Source of the DNA: Watersipora subatra
Taxonomy: Eukaryota; Bryozoa; Gymnolaemata; Cheilostomatida; Watersiporidae
Assembly: GCF_963576615.1 (NCBI RefSeq)
Contig: NC_088709.1
Span: forward strand, 19,232,743-19,296,742
Reading direction: 5' to 3'
DNA: 64,000 nucleotides
The position numbers and the translations under genes are program-made. Every line of letters starts with the position of its first letter. The stretch's first letter is position 1. Below the pieces are notes generated by a model. That model did not search any database, was not told the DNA's origin, and was given only the letters and a program-made list of their open reading frames with translations. This document shows positions 60,225-64,000 of this stretch, piece after piece.

Positions 60225-60445
60225 AGCAGTCTTGTGTACTGTGACAGATCGTCAGGAGAGTCAATAAAGAGTAGAGAGTCTGTATATGCGCAATGGTGGT
60301 TACAAAATGGAAGATGGTTTATTCCCATTGGAATAAACTGGTGTTAGAGGTGTTGGAGTGTTGGTCTTTCAAGCTGAATGATGTTAGTTCATTTGTTTAT
60401 AAATTCAAACCATGGGTTCGGACAGACAGACACAATTCTTATTAT
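60225..60445 (+). mobile_element. SINE family with AGATCGTCAGG motif, copy 2
   Basis: ACCCTAGCAGTCTTGTGTAC-TGTGACAGATCGTCAGGAGA, a GGTGTTAGAGGTGTTGGAGT block and a GACAGACAGACACAATTCTT end. In the last intron of sulfotransferase 2. Confidence 0.72.
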
Positions 60446-60446
60446 A

Positions 60447-60690
60447 GTAAAGAGTAGTACCCTAGCAGTCTCAGATACCGTGACAGATCGTCAGGGGAGT
60501 CGATAAAGCATGGAAACTATGTGCACAAGTATTTGGCAGTTGATCAATTATTTATTATCAATTAATTATTATCAATTGGTAATTATTCGATTATATCAAT
60601 TATTGTACAACGTAGATGGCTGATGCAGGAGTTAAAATGTCGGGATACTAAGCTGAATGCCCCGAGTTCAAATCTCACATGACGTAAATT
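60447..60690 (+). mobile_element. SINE family with AGATCGTCAGG motif, copy 3
   Basis: Begins directly after copy 2 with the same ACCCTAGCAGTCTCAG. Carries a B-box-like GAGTTCAAATCTC after GGCTGATGCAGGAGTTAAAA, pointing to a tRNA-derived head. Truncated before the GACAGACA end. Confidence 0.7.
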
Positions 60691-60849
60691 ATTTCACAAC
60701 CTCATACCGTGTCTTCAGATGGACAGTAAATATAGAGTAAAGATTTCAAAGCAACTTGAAACAAAGATAAAAATAACTTTTTGTAACGTACTAGGGTGTC
60801 AATGTCTCTTTCCTTTGTATGTACAGACCAGAAAACAATATGCCCTCAC

Positions 60850-60991
60850 CATTTCGGTAAACTGGATGGTTTCTCCCCTGTTCCTTCTTCCTGTTTTCAA
60901 AGGTGTTGGCAACAACAACTCTTTCCAGTTGCTGAGGAGACAACTCTATGTTTAAAAAGTTACAGATCCTTTCAACATTTCCTTTCAGATT
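60850..60991 (-). CDS. Sulfotransferase 2, penultimate exon
   Basis: NLKGNVERICNFLNIELSPQ through HPVYRNG, intact. Acceptor ATTTGTAG, donor G|GTGAGG. Confidence 0.88.
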
Positions 60992-60999
60992 CTACAAAT

Positions 61000-63035
61000 A
61001 TATTACCGCTATTGCTAGTTGTCAAACAGTGAAAAGACACTTCCGTACAACTCACTAAACCCAACCTTTTAAAGTTAGTGGGTGCCTTGTAAGTCCTGTA
61101 CAATGGAACAAAGAAGTTGTAATGAACACAACACCAAAGTTTTTATATACAAAGTAAAGAGTACATTAGTAACATTGTAAACAATCTGGAACACCAACCA
61201 CGGGTAATCACTAAGTGTCCATGAACTGATCTTACATTAAAGACTCTGTATTTTGGTGTATAAAAATCACAGTGCATTGAAGAATGGTTTGATGACATAC
61301 AAAGATTTCATTAACTGGTTTGAGTCACAAAACTATGTTGACAGTTCCTACATGCCTAAGTAATCCCCAATTCTTTGAACAATTAGAGACTCGAAATAAC
61401 AGAAATGTATGGCGATAACCCGACATTCTGTCATAGAGAGTGTCATAGACATGACTGAGTAGGCTGATGCTGATACTGATCACTGGTCATGTTTTTGTCA
61501 CTGAATGATGACCAATTTCTGAGTATAGAAACACATCCTATTGGTCGACGCATTATTTAGGAAGTTATGAATGCTTCATTTTAATGCAAGCACAATTTTT
61601 ATCATGTTAAAACGTTTCTTTTTGGATTCAGATGTAAAAAAGTCAAAAATGATGTTGACGCTGCTGCCGCAGGCCCTTACATAAGCTGGAGAGTTGATCG
61701 CTGTCGTTGTATTTTTATCATTTAAAAATCTAAAAAGCGCAAAAAACCAATTCCCATTTTGATAAGAGAAGACAACTCATTAATAAAAGTTATGAGCAAC
61801 AAGTCTTTGGGAATTCAACAGACCCAAAAGTCACCACAGGAAGCTTGCTGGCGATTCTTAAATGCAGTAATCAACTTGGAACTGTTTGCCATAAGCATAT
61901 TGTGTTAAGAGACAGCGTTAATCAAGCCTGATTGCTAAGGGATAGCGAGCAAAGGTCCAAAAAGCTGTCTTTTAGCATAAAGAGCAAAAGTTTACACCGA
62001 TTTTTTCTTAACCTGAAATTTGTTACTCGCAGTGGTCTACTCATTTGATGGAAACACTCTTTCTCAATTACTGAAGAGTAAAAGTTAATTAAATGACCCC
62101 AGTCCAACCTTGACATATGAAGTTAATCCATTCCGATACTTGTGTTACAAGAATACATTGTATTTTCTTTAACTCTTTCCAGATCCAAAAGAACAACAAT
62201 ATATACTTCAAGTAATTACGTACATATAGCCTTAAAGAAGATGTATCCTACTAAACCAATTGAAAAGCTAAATATAGAACCTAGATTATATGTAAAACAT
62301 AAATTAATATAAGTAGAAAGAGGTCTGTTGTTATTCCCCCATAGAGACATGTGATAGCCGTACGGACTGGGCTAAGTATAAGTTTGAAAGTATACTATGT
62401 GATAGAAATCTACAGTGACCTTCTAACTTGTACTAAATATTGTTTAAATTGCCTCAAATTATATATCTTATAATTTGTTAATTTTATATTTTTAGTTTTT
62501 ACCAATTATAAAAAAGCAAAATTGACAAAATTTTAAAGCATTTCAGATGTCATATGTTAGACTACTTTGGGGGCCAGATAAATGTTTGCTTATGCTTTAC
62601 ACCATTGCTCAAAAAGTTGTATGTAAAAATGATTGTAGGTTAAGTTTTGTTTGTGTACATATCTTTAAAGAGAGGATAACTCTCAAATAATAAATATAGA
62701 AATTTCTCACTTTCATTTTGCCACTCACACGTCTCAGGGAAATAAGAAATGCTAACACATAACGTTATTGTGTGACTGATGCTGTACCTTACTGCTCTTG
62801 TACACTACCTGTACTTACCTGTACAAATTTGTTACTGTGCTATGTAGAGTGAAGAAGTGTGAAGTGTTACTACAGCTGCATATAACTTACATCCTGCAGT
62901 CATCTCAAGTGTTCAATGGCAAAGCATTTAAAGCTTTATGTAAACTACGGTTAAATACAACAACAATTAGTTAATAAAACACTGATGTTATCAGCTGTGA
63001 TACACACTTTAGCAGCAGATGAAATATTGGTGTAC
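61000..63035. other. Sulfotransferase 2 intron
   Basis: Apart from the shared repeat at 62105-62310, nothing recognisable between the two exons. Confidence 0.55.
62105..62310 (+). repeat. Interspersed repeat shared with 13240-13420
   Basis: GTTACAAGAATACATTGTA, then AAGTAATTACGTACATATAG and an A/T-rich tail. Confidence 0.5.
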
Positions 63036-63130
63036 CTTTTTCATGTCCTCAAATTGTATAATTAGTGTATCAGGCAAGTTTCTGTGAGGATACCACTCCT
63101 TGAGATATTGAAAGTAGCCCGTGTAATCAA
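63036..63130 (-). CDS. Sulfotransferase 2, third-last exon
   Basis: DYTGYFQYLKEWYPHRNLPD then TLIIQFEDMKK. Acceptor GATTACAG, donor AAG|GTACAC; intact reading frame. Confidence 0.87.
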
Positions 63131-63884
63131 CTGTAATCAGAAGTAATACTGTTTGTTAGTAGAAACCAGTAAGAATACTTTAATTTCAAGTTTCTTTTTA
63201 GAACGAGGTAATGAAAAAACCATCAATCTTTGACTGCTGTTTCAAGGGGTCATCCAATTGGTAAGTGAAATTAATGGTGCTATATATCTACTCGTAGTAC
63301 CATGTTATGTAATCCTGACTTCAATAGGGCTTTTACTGTGTTTTTAGTTAGAGCATAGCACCAAAGAGCCAAGTTCAGAGAGTCTTTAGCTCTTATCCAT
63401 ATCTACAGTTCATCTTGGACCCAGTGTTATTGTGCATTAGCATCCCCCTTCCCCTTCAATACAAAATGATTTTAAGCATAATCATTTATCTCCTGAAGAT
63501 GAGTATTTGTGTAGACAACTTCAGTTGTGTGTATAGCAGCAAAAGATTCTTCCACAATTTTTTAAGTAGCTGTTTTAGGGCAGTATTTAAATACAAGTAG
63601 TATTTATACAGTACAATATAAAACCTATTATATGGAACTGTTCATCAGCAAAAGCCTTGCTGATGATTAACTTTATTGTATATTACAGATTATAAGATGA
63701 AGATTTTTCCAGTTTTCACCACATCATTCTTATCATTGCAGCCAATCATAGAGATCACTTCATAGAGATCACCAAGATCTCTATTAATATAGAGTTAGGC
63801 TAGCAGCACGTAGCAGTCTGGTTTAGTGTCACATTAGACTCTAAAGAGAAATTGACATGTACCTTGCAGACACGATTGTGTGTG

Positions 63885-64000
63885 ATGCATAGCAATGAAT
63901 GGAGTATGATTCTGTGTGAGTTATAGTCATGAATGGAGTATGATTACGTGTGAGTTATAGTCATGAATGGAGTATGATTACATGTGAGTTATAGTCATGA
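63885..64000. repeat. 34-bp minisatellite running off the window
   Basis: Units of TGTGAGTTATAGTCATGAAT plus GGAGTATGATTACG, over three copies up to the last base. Confidence 0.93.

Larger units (their letters stand above)
60045..63130 (-). pseudogene. Second sulfotransferase (SULT), last three exons, stop-interrupted, runs off window
   Basis: Exons 63130-63036 (YTGYFQYLKEWYPHRN, FEDMKK), 60991-60850 (NLKGNVERICNFLNIELSPQ, then FENRKKEQGRNHPVYRNG) and 60157-60045 (NGKAGG-stop-KSELTVEQNE, then EMMDEWIQREME to TGA at 60047-60045). Lengths of 95, 142 and 113 nt and all phases equal those of the plus-strand copy, so this is a close paralogue facing it tail to tail. The codon for the Trp of RxGxxGxWK is TAG at 60143-60141. 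Sequence after the stop is still well conserved and in frame, so the lesion is recent, an allele, or a sequencing error. Earlier exons must lie beyond 64000; I found none in 63131-64000. Confidence 0.85.

Overview
The window is nuclear DNA of an animal. It is AT-rich, its genes are split by spliceosomal introns of about 0.2 to 4 kb, and it is full of minisatellites and decayed transposons. Nothing bacterial or viral is visible. An invertebrate, possibly a spiralian such as a bryozoan or mollusc, is my guess from the small introns and the mix of elements; no marker here fixes the species.

Three protein-coding loci can be reconstructed. (1) 567-20838, minus strand: a complete 15-exon gene for a GRAMD4-like protein (coiled coil, two hydrophobic blocks, C-terminal GRAM domain). 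All 14 splice junctions keep phase and give 629 codons plus stop. (2) 43139-55554, plus strand: seven consecutive exons of a cytosolic-type (SULT) sulfotransferase with both PAPS-binding motifs and the catalytic histidine. Only a very short first coding exon is unplaced. (3) 60045-63130, minus strand, running off the right edge: the last three exons of a second sulfotransferase. Its exon lengths (95, 142, 113 nt) match the first copy exactly, but an in-frame TAG replaces the Trp codon of the R-x-G-x-x-G-x-W-K motif. The two copies lie tail to tail.

Between the genes (about 21-43 kb) and inside the introns lie mobile-element remains: a P-element/THAP9-like transposase with frameshifts (24.8-26.1 kb), a pogo/Tigger-like remnant (18.6-19.4 kb), a non-LTR retrotransposon C-terminal fragment (33.9-34.2 kb), two Helitron-like non-autonomous copies in opposite orientation (28.9 and 34.7 kb), tRNA-derived SINEs, several MITE families with visible terminal inverted repeats, and large fold-back elements (notably 6791-7621).

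Tandem arrays are unusually frequent and several sit beside splice sites. A 30-bp array runs to within a few bases of the exon 4 acceptor of the sulfotransferase. A 42-bp array lies just before its last exon. Two 21-bp arrays lie 30-60 bp from GRAMD4 donors. A 230-bp purine array reads as a giant polypyrimidine tract just upstream of a GRAMD4 acceptor. I see no wholly new multi-gene system. The most notable points are this repeat/splice-site geometry, the stop-interrupted sulfotransferase paralogue, and a recurrent short palindrome family at 25.2, 33.5 and 57.2 kb.
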